Below are positions 1 to 9,114 of a stretch of 25,000 nucleotides of DNA, one piece after another (the stretch's first letter is position 1; each line of letters begins with the position of its first letter). The position numbers and the translations under genes are program-made. Origin of the DNA: Halisarca cf. caerulea (Eukaryota > Porifera > Demospongiae > Chondrillida > Halisarcidae). The stretch lies in the NCBI GenBank assembly GCA_963170055.1, contig CAUJGJ010000085.1, positions 2,430,201 to 2,455,200 on the forward strand, in the 5' to 3' direction. The notes beneath the pieces were generated by a model. That model made no database searches. It worked only from the letters and a program-made list of their open reading frames with translations, and had not been told where the DNA came from.

Positions 1-1110
1 TTACACATAATATAAGCATTGTACTTGCAAAATGTGTATATATGCACACAGAGTCACTGCATGCATGCATATGCCAGATTGACAGAACTCCACTTGCACT
101 CCGACAGATAGCCTAAAGATTTTGAAGTGTCCCTACATGAAAACTCATGTACATGCATTGTCAGGCTATAAATACAGATTGCATGGACACTGATTAAAGG
201 CATTATAAAGGTATGCATTGTCAAGGAATTTTGTGCGTGGATCTAATTATTATATATTATCAATTTCAGCACATTGCTGACATTAATGGACAAGTATAGA
301 TTATTTCAGAATCAGGAACTTAAGTTGTCACTTAATTCCCAACATATACAAATTGTTATATTAATTATAAATAATATATAATTCAACAAGACACTTTAAG
401 TTAATTGTGCAACTTGCATGTACTATGCGTGTGTTACAATCGTTCAATAATTATTATTTATTTAATTAGGCTAAGGTTATTATAACTAATAATGCTTATT
501 ATTATTATCCTTATTATTGTTATTACTATTGCCTTTGTTGCTGTGTCATGGTGATGTGGTCATTATTATTATTATTACTATTACACCATATACCAATAAT
601 AATATAAGCTTCTTAATATGTAATAAAAAATATATTATATAATAATTCATTTTCATTTCACATAGTCGTAAGCTAAGCCCTTTTGTATGGATTGCTTTCT
701 AGGCTCGTAAATTGTCAATCATTACTGGGCAAAAGTTAAGAATAGTGACATGCATGTTGCCACATACAGGCTTCCCACTGCAGTCTAAAGAAGTTACTGT
801 AAGCATATGCATGCATACAACATAGCAGAATTCAACCCAACCCTCCCGAGCCCCTGGGATAGTACATATTCTTGGATAGTGAGTATATATATTCCTTGGC
901 AACGCTTACTCACTATACCCCATGCAGTAACTGGTATACGTAACTCTAAACAACACTTACAATAAGTTTTTCTGAATCAGATAAAAATCAGTACTATATA
1001 AGTATTTGTCTTTCTGGTCACCGAGGGCACTTACGAACCAAGTTTGATTGTATACTAATGTGTACATTGGTGAGGGTAATATGTGTGCATAAGATATGCA
1101 TTTTATGTAC
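1..1110. other. MANBA intron, AT-rich, no exon recognised
   Basis: This stretch continues the MANBA gene downstream of exon 3. It is AT-rich, with irregular ATT/TTA runs at about 450-650. I looked on the minus strand for the next conserved MANBA block (around NMF.RY.FD) and did not find it. Short open frames here have no recognisable features. Confidence 0.5.
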
Positions 1111-1252
1111 CATATCCTCGATGCAGTATCTATGCCATCACACTGCAGCCAGAGGTAGTCGTACTCCATTAGAGTGCTATTAATGTTGACATCTCTACTG
1201 TACCGCCACTCGTTATTAGCCATCCACTGCTGGTCCCGCTGGTTGTAGCCAT
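1111..1252 (-). CDS. MANBA: MANBA exon 3
   Basis: The acceptor is TCCTCAG|ATGGC and the frame follows in phase 1 from the microexon. The exon encodes NEWRYSRDVN, DYLWLQCDGIDTASRI. The chosen donor, ATATG|GTACAT at 1110, is the only GT at the point where the family alignment expects the exon to stop. Confidence 0.8.
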
Positions 1253-1825
1253 CTGAGGACAAAGTATGAGAATTGACAGTGAGCAATGTATTATGACTTA
1301 TGGCAATTAATTAATTAACACTGATGTTATTTTTAGTCACTTTAATTACTGAGCTGATGTATTCAACTGAATGTCAATAAACACAAACTACGTGACGATG
1401 TGAACATTTTTAATGGACCAGAAAAGTAAGTACTGCATACAAATCACGTTCTTATTATACATGATATAATACACAGACCACTGTGACTTGCAGATTGAAA
1501 GCATCGACTAAAAATAACTCACAATAAGGATCTTTGATAATTCCAGCTTTCCTGAATGCAAATGTAAAGGATTCCAAGAATTGCATACAAGTCTATTGAA
1601 GAAATAATGTTCCTTTCTGTACACTTACAGCAAATCCAAATGGACTTGTCCCGGTACGGTGGCCTTCACATCCGATACGTTCAGCGGGTAGTCGCGACTT
1701 TCAAGCGACCATGCATCTCCGGTAAGATTCACTCTAATGGGAGTCGTGGCCAAAATGGAAGTCAAACTAGTCGACAGAAGAAGCAGTAAATAAGTCGTCT
1801 GGTAAGCAGCACTCATTTGAGTCAT
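1111..1825 (-). CDS. MANBA: Beta-mannosidase, N-terminal part (three exons, partial)
   Basis: Beta-mannosidase is a lysosomal glycoside hydrolase of family GH2 that removes terminal beta-linked mannose during N-glycan breakdown. Exons on the minus strand are 1629-1825, 1523-1551 and 1111-1252. Phases agree at both junctions (2, then 1), giving 122 residues plus two bases. Residues 1-26 form a signal peptide with a run of five leucines. Then come the family patterns VPGQVHLDLL (57-66), KAGIIKDPYY (67-76), NEWRYSR (89-95) and CDGIDTASR (113-121). These match the start of the GH2 sugar-binding domain, where vertebrate MANBA has VPG.VH, DsYYR.ND, W.Y and EGVDT. The catalytic domain is not present. 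No later exon could be found in 1-1110, so the rest should lie left of the window. The identification rests on motif order recalled from the family, not on a search. Confidence 0.85.
1523..1551 (-). CDS. MANBA: MANBA exon 2, a 29-nt microexon
   Basis: The exon lies between the acceptor ATTCAG|GAAAG and the donor TATT|GTGAGT on the minus strand. It completes a leucine and encodes KAGIIKDPY, then one base of the next tyrosine. This fills exactly the gap between VHLDL in exon 1 and YGYNQRD in exon 3, which makes so short an exon credible. Confidence 0.85.
1629..1825 (-). CDS. MANBA: MANBA exon 1 (start codon and signal peptide)
   Basis: The ATG at 1825 opens a hydrophobic leader. A second in-frame ATG at 1816 would also leave a signal peptide. 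The exon ends in phase 2 at a strong donor, CT|GTAAGT (intron starts at 1628). It encodes the VPGQVH motif near its end. Confidence 0.85.
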
Positions 1826-2020
1826 TTTCTCCGGCAACTGCAGGAGAAATCATGTGATCTCAGTTCCAAAACCGCGTGATCCACTAGGTTAGTATTGCGC
1901 AATGGCACCGGAAAGGGGCTTCCCCCTGTGGCTACCCCTTCCACGTGGACTGAGCTGGATTGAATGCGGATTGGTAACTTGCATTGGATATGCGCGTTCA
2001 TATTTATTACTCTAGTCTAG
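1826..2020. promoter_or_regulatory. Probable MANBA promoter region
   Basis: The 5' flank of MANBA contains TCATGTGA at 1850-1857, an M-box type E-box as bound by MITF/TFE factors, which suits a lysosomal gene. It also has CGCGTGATC at 1873-1881 and the palindrome ATTGCGCAAT at 1894-1903. The last two recur, the first as its reverse complement, in the PIGO/RSL24D1 promoter at 14933-14941 and 14980-14989. The motif matches are seen directly; the regulatory role is inferred. Confidence 0.45.
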
Positions 2021-2559
2021 CTGCTAGCCCCTACTTTTAAAAGGAGGAACTACGAATAACAGGTTCTCAACGTTAAGGTTGAGGGAGGAACATTCATACC
2101 TTTCATCATAGATACTCAAACCTGGTTGCGTAGGTTAGAGAATGTATGCTTTCATCATGTCCACCAGTGGAGACATAGGGCTGTCGGCAGAGGTGATGGT
2201 CAAGTGACTTGCCTCACTTACTGCTGACAAACAAGGCACTTCCTACTCCGTCGTGTTGAATGTGATACGTTGCTGCTTTTCATTCAGCCTAGTTGATTCA
2301 GCCATCATGTGCATTCGAGGAGGCAGATCCTCATTCAAGAATCCAGCAAGGGGAGCAGATTGCCCAGCGCTAGTTGCTGGAGCTATGGCTTAACAATCTA
2401 TGTACCATATTGCCTTACTTCTGAGTGATTGCTATGGACTATCATTATGTGTATTTTGCTATTATGTATCAGTGCTGTATCTATGCTATTATATGAAAAA
2501 AAAAAACTTTTAACCTTCACATGGGCGCCCACGCGAAGGGTAAAAGTAGGGACTAGCAG
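2021..2559. mobile_element. 539-bp element with terminal inverted repeats
   Basis: The left end is CTGCTAGCCCCTACTTTTA (2021-2039). The right end, read in reverse complement, is CTGCTAGTCCCTACTTTTA (2559-2541), so 18 of 19 bases match. No long reading frame lies inside, so this looks like a non-autonomous DNA transposon. An A-rich run sits near the right end at about 2496-2506. No clear target-site duplication was found. Confidence 0.6.
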
Positions 2560-2625
2560 TATGAAAATGGCTCTTCAAATTGGAATTTGTGACTAGATTT
2601 ACGTGGCAGATCTAGAAATGATTAA

Positions 2626-2666
2626 TAGCAGAATGTTTCGGCCCAGATGGCCTTCTTCAGCTGCTA
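2626..2666 (-). other. Hammerhead-ribozyme-like core
   Basis: Read on the minus strand, the sequence runs TAGCAG, then CTGAAGA, then a GGCC/GGCC hairpin with a four- to five-base loop, then GAAAC, and then CTGCTA. CUGANGA, stem II and GAAA are the hammerhead core in the correct order. TAGCAG and CTGCTA could form stem I. Helix III has no loop, since only a few bases separate GAAA from the candidate cleavage site, so a single copy should be inactive. This motif set is known from Penelope-like and other retroelements, and this may be a remnant of one. Confidence 0.35.
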
Positions 2667-2943
2667 GATTGATCGAAGAGTTACGGAGAGGAGTGACTTA
2701 TAAATACAGCGGTTGGTGATGTGGTGACAGGTGTTGATGGATTGGGTGATGAGTGTCAGAAAAGGTGTTAATGAATAATTTTGATGAATTTAATTGATTA
2801 GGGAAAGCATGCAAAAATAATATAAAATTAGGGGGGTGGGTGGGGAGGTGGTGTGGAGTAGCTGTTGATGATGGGGTTCCACGCAGGTGGCCCTATATCT
2901 GCGTTGATTTGGGGCTCCTGGGCCCCATAGCTATGATAGAAAT

Positions 2944-3118
2944 AGGGTTCCCATATATCTACATGGGTCTCACGCACAGCATGCTATACTGGGGCCCTGT
3001 AGTGTGGGGTCCCCATATCTACATGGGCTCCATGCACAGCATGCTATGCTTGGGCCCTATAGTGTGGGGTCCCCAAATCTACATGGGCTCCACGCACAGC
3101 ATGCTATGCTGGGGCCCA
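2944..3118. repeat. Minisatellite with exact 60-bp period, about three copies
   Basis: Units containing CTACATGGG, CACAGCATGCTAT and GGGCCC recur at a spacing of exactly 60 bases. The period is a multiple of three and has no forward stops in the frame starting at 2840, so it yields a repeated 20-residue peptide that I regard as non-coding. The array sits directly before the neugrin 5' flank. Confidence 0.85.
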
Positions 3119-3188
3119 GCCCACCGCTTCCGCTCCCAGCACAAGGTCTCCCGTCCGCAACAAAATGGAGGGCGGAAGCGGTGGGCTG
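3117..3188. repeat. Perfect 17-bp inverted repeat before neugrin
   Basis: CAGCCCACCGCTTCCGC at 3117-3133 is the exact reverse complement of 3172-3188. The spacer is 38 bases. If transcribed, it would form a GC-rich hairpin about 40 bases before the neugrin start codon. It could also be a pair of binding sites in the promoter. Confidence 0.8.
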
Positions 3189-3228
3189 TGAACGCTGAAA
3201 CGCAGATGCTCTCCGAAACACTAGCAAA

Positions 3229-3365
3229 ATGGCCTCTGTGATGAGTGAAACTCTGTCATCCTGCCTCCCGCGCTACTTCAAGGGATGTAAGACAATACTA
3301 AGGTGTATAGCTATGAATAGGAATATGTCAAGTGATGATTCAACTCCTATTCAAGACGTTCAAAG
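3229..3365 (+). CDS. NGRN: Neugrin-like exon 1
   Basis: The first ATG in this frame, at 3229, is followed by a second at 3241. The exon encodes a basic, serine-rich leader and ends in phase 2 at CAAAG|GTACGTA. Two short upstream reading frames would precede it if transcription starts before 3165: one begins at 3165, and one begins at 3206 and overlaps the start codon, ending at 3241. Confidence 0.65.
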
Positions 3366-4652
3366 GTACGTATGTGTTTTGCCAGTGACGATCATCCATT
3401 CCAAATTAACTAGCAAAGCCAAGTGGGCTTGTGTCGTGTATGGGGAAAGAATGTTTATGTTTCTAATTACTGTGATTCTTACTTAATCGTATTATCCGTT
3501 GCATCTCAGTTCACTCACAGCACTTTCTGGGTAACTGGAACAGTGTAGCATGCTATTTTGCTTTGGTTCTTAAATGTGTTTATTTTCTACATGATATTCA
3601 TATTGGACAGTATTTATTGGGAATATTATTGTATTGTAGCTGGTGTATTGTTGCCATGTATTGCCCGCCTCCTGTACACCTAGTCTCACGTAGTCAGGGC
3701 TGGCCATAGGAGACTATTGTTCACCCGGAGTGATCAGGGATAGACCAGGTTAAATTATTGGATCTCGTTGAAAGTTTTCTCTGTTTTGAACCTCTGTGCT
3801 GTAAGTACGTGTGATGTCACAGGACCTGCATCAAAGCCTGCAATGTGTAAATGCAGCAGAGAAACCTGTGTATAGAAACCACTCAAGTGACTAGCTAACC
3901 ATGGTCTCTATGGACAGGTGGTCCTTATGTAAATGTGCAACAGTATTGCTCTAGTGGTTCCTGGACCTGTCTTGAGTGGTCTTTATGGACAGGTAGTCTT
4001 AAGACAACTTTCGCTGTATGTGTCTGTGTGTGTGTCATAGTTGTTTATTGATCTGTGACACACCAAGTGGTAAATATGTTGTGTTTATCATGCAATCTGT
4101 ACCATAAATCACGAGTCTTGTGTGTAAGAAGGTTACAATGTTACAATTTCCATGCACTACACTTTCATGTCATGGTTTGAATCACTGTTAATTCATGTTA
4201 AGCTGTGAAGTCTCATGCAGTGTTTTTGAGTACATTGAAACTCTCTGATTTGACACCCAATGGGGCTGGAAAAAAGTGTCAGATTAGGAGGTTGTCAGAT
4301 TATAGAGTGACTTGTAGCATACCTTCATATGTTTAACACGGGATTTTTATTCCAACAGAAATGGCCGACTGCAGTGGAGAAGGGAGGAGAGCCAGAGAGA
4401 GAGGTGGGAACCAAAGAAGAGGCTTTTCCGTCACCAGATAGACTATTTGAGAAGTTTGAAACAACAAAACTCAAGTGAATGGACTGATGCTAAGTTGGCT
4501 GAACGTTTTGGAATTAGCCCAACTGCTGTCAGGAGAATTCTAACGAGCAAGTGTGTGTGTGTGTACGCGTGTTTGTGTGCGTGTGTGCATGCATGTGTGT
4601 GCACATGTGCATGTGTGCATGTACTGCATATGCCTGCTTGTATGTCTGTGCC

Positions 4653-4691
<39 letters not shown>

Positions 4692-6087
4692 ATATCTGTA
4701 TCACATTGTATGCACTGTTATGTTCGTGTTCTATACTTGCAATTTGTGCATTTCGTAGGGTTATGTACGTACATATGTGTATGTTTGCTTTTTGGTAGTA
4801 ATTTTCTTGCATGAATGAGAGAATAGAGTGCTATTGAACTTGCTCGGTAAAAACATACATACCTGGGTTAGTGCATACTCCCGGAAAGTAAGTACTCCTT
4901 ATTTTGCCCCCTCCCATACCTACAGTATATAAATCTGTCTTGGCAATAATTACATAGCCCTGATAAAAAGTACTGATTTCATCTTCCCTTCAAGATACTT
5001 ACCAAGGAAGCAAGTTCTACTGTGTTTTAATGCTGTACACGTCCATTGATATTCTATACTAAGAGCATACATCCATTGTTAAAGTTTATGCATAGATTGT
5101 AGACACTCTGAACTGTGTACATGTGGTGACCATGCATCACGAGTGGTAGAGATAGCGTTTGACATTTGTTAGGACAAACAGCTGACCCAGTGTTATGTAT
5201 ATTGGTAAGACATTTTGAAGATTGGTCAGCCATTTCTAACCATCATAGATTATGTGCATACGTATGTACGTGTGTACATACATAATACAAAGGGAATCTT
5301 TAGCACTGAACCTTGAGATTGGCAAACAAAGTGGCATTTGACTGTAACCGTCAATATCAGAGACTCAGCTCTCAGTTTCGTTAGTCAGCCTCAGCTCTCA
5401 GTTTCGTTAGTCAGCCAAATGGCTGACCCAACTCAATTTTGGTCAGCCATATTCATGTTTTGTTTGGAAAATGGCAGATGGCAGGCAGCTATTTCTAGCT
5501 CTGCATTACACATTTGCAATACAGTGAAGCCTTTGTAACCCGACACCTCTATAATCTGACATTGTTTCTAATCTGACCATCTTATGAGGTACAGTCACCA
5601 TACTAAAGTATGCTTATAGTTACTCTGTAATCCGACAACCTCCTAATCCGACACTATTTTCAGGTCCCTTTTAGTGTCACATTAGACAGGTTTCACTACA
5701 TTTACGAAGTTGTACTGTATTACCGTAGGATGTGTTTTAATTGCATATTGCAACAACTGCGTTTAAGGGAATGCACACTAGATTGCATCTTTAATAATTG
5801 TGTTTCCTAACATATAACTACACACAGGCCAGGCTATAGTTGGTTATCATGCGTTTTTAATGTTTGCGCTCTTGCAATTAGCTAGCGATCAGCATTTATT
5901 TCAATCTAGCAATTAAAACCCATCCCATGGTATATTCCAAAATTAATGTTTATTCAGAAAGTTGTGTACTGTGTGTGTAGGTACATCCCTACTCCAAAGG
6001 TTGCTAAGCGACAAGATGAGAAGGCCAAAACACAACAACTCCTTCGGAGAGAAAATGCTCGGAGATTGAAGACCGAGCAGAAACAAT
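3229..6087 (+). CDS. NGRN: Neugrin-like protein (three exons, 3' end unresolved)
   Basis: Neugrin is a mitochondrial RNA-binding protein needed for 16S rRNA stability and mitoribosome function; the fungal relative is Rrg9. Exons 3229-3365, 4359-4550 and 5981-6087 join in phases 2 and 2, giving 145 residues plus one base. Residues 1-33 are rich in S, R and K and poor in acids, like a mitochondrial presequence. The diagnostic core is residues 67-110: RLFRHQIDYLRSLK, then EWTDAKLAERFGIS, then TAVRRILTSK. It matches neugrin RLTWEAMEQIR, ESWSVPRLAEGFDVS and VIRRVLKSKF in order and spacing. After it comes YIPTP and a basic, glutamine-rich helix (116-145). The family's usual C-terminal tail was not found; a possible last exon lies at 7535-7640. 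The family assignment is firm, the exact C-terminus is not. Confidence 0.8.
4359..4550 (+). CDS. NGRN: Neugrin-like exon 2 (conserved core)
   Basis: The acceptor TTATTCCAACAG|AAATGG is preceded by T-rich sequence. The frame is set by the neugrin core LAERFGISPTAVRRIL. The donor is GCAA|GTGTGTGT, so the intron begins directly in a TG repeat. The +1 frame is also open at first but ends at a stop and shows no family match. Confidence 0.85.
4551..4688. repeat. Interrupted (TG)n microsatellite
   Basis: TG-rich sequence starts exactly at the neugrin exon 2 donor, is broken by CATGCA and TACTGCATATGCC segments, and ends in a purer (GT) run at 4655-4688. Long cysteine/valine or histidine/threonine reading frames over it are artefacts of the repeat. 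Confidence 0.9.
5147..5500 (+). repeat. Dispersed repeat, copy A
   Basis: This is one of three related copies in the window; the others are 15551-15875 on the opposite strand and 18766-19105. Shared blocks are TAGAAATAGC-like ends, CAAATGGCTGACCCA, ATTTTGACAATTGG-like segments, AATCTTTAGCACTGAACC and GGTCAGCCATATTCAT. The ends are roughly inverted relative to each other, suggesting a MITE. A 26-base segment ending TTCGTTAGTCAGCC is duplicated in tandem at about 5364-5415. Confidence 0.6.
5522..5697. mobile_element. MITE with pogo/Tigger-like ends
   Basis: The left end is TA|CAGTGAAGCCTTTG and the right end, in reverse complement, is about GTAGTGAAACCTG. Inside are several CTAATCCGACA and TAATCTGACA motifs in inverted arrangement. 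A related fragment, TCAGATTAGGAGGTTGTCAG, lies at about 4280-4300. Confidence 0.5.
5981..6087 (+). CDS. NGRN: Neugrin-like exon 3
   Basis: The acceptor TGTGTGTAG|GTACATCC restores the split lysine and continues YIPTPKVAKRQDEKAK. Two donors are possible: CAAT|GTACGT at 6087 (phase 1) and TGTAC|GTATGT at 6091 (phase 2). Only the second gives an open frame into the candidate exon at 7535. With the first, every acceptor I considered produces an immediate stop. Confidence 0.75.
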
Positions 6088-7534
6088 GTACGTATGTATG
6101 TATGTATGTATAGTGATGCCCTCTTTGAGAGACCGCCCTTGTGAAAGGCAAGCTAGCTTTGTAAGACCCGCTTTGCTGGTCACAAATATGACTATGCCCA
6201 TATTAATCCCCCCCCCTCGTCAGAGACCACCTCTTCTTAAGACAGCCTTTCACATGCCCTAAGGGTGGTCCATTGAAAGTGGTACTACTACTCTTATGTA
6301 GATTCATTGTTTTTGGCAATTCAACTCAATACAATACATTCACATATGCAGGACTACACACAAAGTCAGCAGTGTCTACTACACACGGTCAAAAATACTC
6401 ACACTCAGGACTGGAGTACATGCGCTGGAGTTTGCTACAGAGGTTCCGTGCACACAGTGATCAACACAGGAGTGTGTACGTATGTACAGAGTTTGTCTAT
6501 TTTTTACGGTGTATGTGAGACTGTACGTGAGATCAAACCACACTTTTGAACATGCACACAATACACAGTGACAGTTGACTCTGCAGGTGTGGTTTTCACT
6601 ATAACTACATTGTTAACTCATGCATGCAGTGGTTGTACAATTGATGAATTTTATGTGTTACAATATATGTACTTAATTATTATTCATAATAATTATGATA
6701 AACTAAAAATAAATAATAAATTTAAATATACGTAAAATCATGTATACTGCAATTAGATATACACACAAACTGTATACATAATACATACAGGCAGTACATA
6801 GTTTTGATGTATGTTTTGTATATCCACGCGTAGCAGGCCTAGGGTTTCTTTCAGGATAGCGATCATGCATGCATGGGGCCAATAACCAGCATGCAGTGCA
6901 GTGATGTATGTGGTATTGTGGGGGTATAAAACTGGGGGGGCTGGGGACATGTTCCCCGGGGAAATTAAAGATTTTAGGTTACTTAGGGAGGTATTTCAGA
7001 CCAGCCATTTTAGATGTATACCATTAATATTCAAGGTTACAATACTCACGTAGGGTACCTTTGATCTCTATAATAATCTGCACTACAGTTGGAATTTTTC
7101 TTTTTTATTGGGGGGGGGGGGGGTGAAAGCTTGATCCCCCCTCCTCCCCTCGCTAGATAATAGAACCTGCATGATTGAGATGCGTCGGGATTTGCATGTG
7201 TATAAGCATATTTTGTGTCTGCGTATGTGGTCCGGGGGTGGGGGTGAACTTTCCGACAATTAATAGGGTAACTGTACATGTCCCCTTAGTCCCCAACCCT
7301 GATAAACACATATGTATAATTTTATACATTTATATGTATATAATATATGTATATATGTGTGTATGTATACATAAATATAATTGTACTGAATCATAATATA
7401 AATAATCCATGTATATAAACCGTTTATGTATGGCCATTTGAATAGGTGAAGTAAAATAACGTTGTACTGTGTGTATGGTATGCAGTAATACACCATTAAT
7501 GCTCCATGCACTTAAGCTACCACAATGTATACAG
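6088..7534. other. Spacer or intron downstream of neugrin exon 3
   Basis: There is no firm gene here. A segment after the acceptor-like ATATGCAG at 6350 is open in two frames but matches nothing I know. The rest is AT-rich (6650-6740), then a G-rich inverted-repeat unit at about 6933-7300, then TATATA/TATGTA repeats (7300-7380). Confidence 0.4.
6933..7300. mobile_element. Possible MITE with G-rich inverted ends
   Basis: GGGGGGGCTGGGGACATGT near 6933-6952 faces ACATGTCCCCTTAGTCCCC at about 7276-7294. The two ends are imperfect inverted repeats sharing ACATGTCCCC. A run of about 14 G followed by GATCCCCCC lies in the middle. No coding content was found. Confidence 0.4.
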
Positions 7535-7640
7535 AGAACAGGATGACTTCGGATATCGCAAAGAAGGCCCCTTCGTAGAGGAATCGAGGGGCAAACACAT
7601 TCCAAATCATAAGATGTCTTCGATGGATGGAAGCAGCTAA
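7535..7640 (+). CDS. Candidate last exon of the neugrin-like gene
   Basis: After the acceptor AATGTATACAG at 7534, the frame entered in phase 2 reads EQDDFGYRKEGPFVEES and continues for 33 charged residues to TAA at 7638-7640. It is compatible with the alternative donor at 6091. It lacks the conserved neugrin tail (FFDSNGNFLYRI in human), and an open frame of this size can occur by chance. Confidence 0.25.
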
Positions 7641-7689
7641 GACCAGTGTTATTGCCTGCACGTGTCAGGGACAAGGGCAGTGTGGTTCT

Positions 7690-7953
7690 TGTGTGTGTGT
7701 GTGTGTGTGTGTGGGTGTGTGTGCATGTGCATGTGTGTGTGTACATGCATGTGTTGTGTGTGTGTGTGCGTGTGCATGTGTACGTGTGTACATGCATGTG
7801 CTGTGTGTGTGTGTATGTGTGTATGTGTGTGCATGTGCATGTGTGTGTGTGTGCATGCATGTGTTGTGTGTGTGTATGTGTGTGTGCATGTGTGCATGTG
7901 TACATGCATGTGTTGTGTGTGTGTGTGTGTGTGTGTGTGTATGCATGCGTATG
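7690..7953. repeat. Compound (TG)n microsatellite
   Basis: About 260 bases of TG repeat are interrupted by regularly recurring TGTGCATGTGCATG and TACATGCATGTGTTGTG segments, a higher-order pattern with CATGCATGTGTTGTG seen four times. The long open frames on both strands reflect the repeat. Confidence 0.9.
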
Positions 7954-8029
7954 TATTATATCTGCACAAATTCTCACCTTCAGAGAATAACAAAATGTGA
8001 GCTGAAGAATAATTTCAAATAACATTTTC

Positions 8030-8190
8030 CTCACACACTCCATCTGTCTGGTTTTGGCAGAAGAGAGAATTATCCAATACACCAAAAGTGGAAGAGAAAC
8101 GGCAAAGAAGATCTTTGGAGAATAGAAAGAGGCATATATAGTTACAGAACACACTATTCTTGAGTACATATGTATATATGTACAGTACAT
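8030..8190 (-). CDS. PIGO: Tentative last membrane segment of PIGO
   Basis: On the minus strand a hydrophobic stretch, YSPKIFFAVSLPLLVYWIIL, resembles the APKFIFEAVGFIV motif in the last transmembrane region of PIGO. It falls where the missing 90 or so residues after exon 3 should be. Boundaries are not resolved. A possible upstream piece after the acceptor TTTCTACAG at about 8270 reads LNQLVLYIAQTSLLHYRSEM. Read on the plus strand, the same DNA has a good acceptor at about 8079 (GGTTTTGGCAG) and a lysine-rich open frame, so even the strand is uncertain. Confidence 0.3.
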
Positions 8191-8419
8191 ATCACAAATT
8201 CTGTGACCATTTCACTCCTGTAGTGAAGCAATGATGTCTGAGCTATGTACAGGACGAGCTGGTTCAGCATCTGTAGAAACTAAGAGTCCCCACTACAAGA
8301 ATACTTGTTTGTGGTCTCGGGATTCCACTATGCAGTAGGTGCACATGGGAAAACAGTCCGGGGAAGCTGTGAATGCACTCTGCATGAGTCCCATGATCAC
8401 GTGTAGCAACACTGGTGCG

Positions 8420-8512
8420 GTGACCACTGGATCGGGGGGCCACAGGCAGTCCAGGCAGTGACCACTGGGTCGGGGGCCACAGTCCAGGCAGTGACCACTG
8501 CGTCAGAGGCAC
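8420..8512. repeat. Short tandem repeat, about three copies
   Basis: CAGTGACCACTG followed by GGTCGGGGGCCACAG-like sequence recurs three times with variable spacing of roughly 35-40 bases. Confidence 0.7.
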
Positions 8513-8824
8513 AGCCCCTCACAATTCATGAAACACTCAAATACGTAAATTCCCTCAAATGGTGCATACTGTACTCTACGTACGAACATACGCATACATA
8601 CATACATAAGTTCACAAAGTAAAATGGGCATATATAACTGTAAAGTCCTCCATTTGTGAAACTGCAACCATGCAAGTGAAATCGTCGGCTCTTATTGTAG
8701 TTTAGCAGAAGATTATGCAGGAACAGTGAAAGCTGAAGGAAGTGTGGTCGAGTATCTTCCACAAAGTAGGTGTGCTGTGCAAATAATTGAAAAGTGAGGG
8801 ACACAGGAGATGTGTACACTGTAC

Positions 8825-8960
8825 TGAGTGATGGTCCAGCCTGGACCTAGCAGTGACAGCAATGAGTGATGGTCCAGCCTGGACCTAGCAGTGACAGCAG
8901 TGAGTGATGGTCCAGTCTGGACCTAGCAGTGACAGCAGTGAGTGATGGTCCAGTCTGGAC
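8825..8960. repeat. 38-bp tandem repeat with internal hairpin, 3.6 copies
   Basis: The unit TGAGTGATGGTCCAG...CTGGACCTAGCAGTGACAGC repeats with a period of 38. Each unit contains GGTCCAG facing CTGGACC, separated by a single base, so each copy is itself a near-perfect palindrome. Confidence 0.85.
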
Positions 8961-9114
8961 CTTGGACTAATACAATTACCAAACAGAAAGGAGTTGATGG
9001 ATTAGTTTGTGGAATTTCAATTTGCATTGTACAACCAGACCAAGTGTGTGACCCAGGTCGTCTGAGATGATGGGGGTGGGGGGGTAATTACTGCTGTAAT
9101 CCCACACACATATA

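Larger units (their letters stand above)
4551..5980. other. Neugrin intron 2: TG repeats, dispersed repeat and MITE
   Basis: The intron opens with interrupted TG repeats (4551-4688). It also holds copy A of a three-copy dispersed repeat (about 5147-5500) and a MITE-like unit (5522-5697). No other exon was recognised. Confidence 0.6.

Noticed and set aside
2626..2666. An active monomeric hammerhead ribozyme
   Set aside because: There is no room for a helix III loop between GAAAC and the candidate cleavage site, so only a hammerhead-like core is claimed.
2840..3241. A 133-codon protein with 20-residue repeats
   Set aside because: It follows a 60-bp minisatellite whose period is divisible by three. 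It has no recognisable domain and runs into the neugrin 5' region in another frame.
7330..8190. A 286-codon minus-strand reading frame
   Set aside because: Most of it is the translation of TG/AC repeats (histidine and threonine runs). Only its first 50 or so codons have possible PIGO similarity.
8526..8819. PIGO exon 4 at about 8700-8777 on the minus strand
   Set aside because: The acceptor at about 8778 is good and the frame is open (reading PHFLQLSLFLHNLLLNY), but no convincing match to the PIGO loop and donor could be settled, so it is not listed as a feature.
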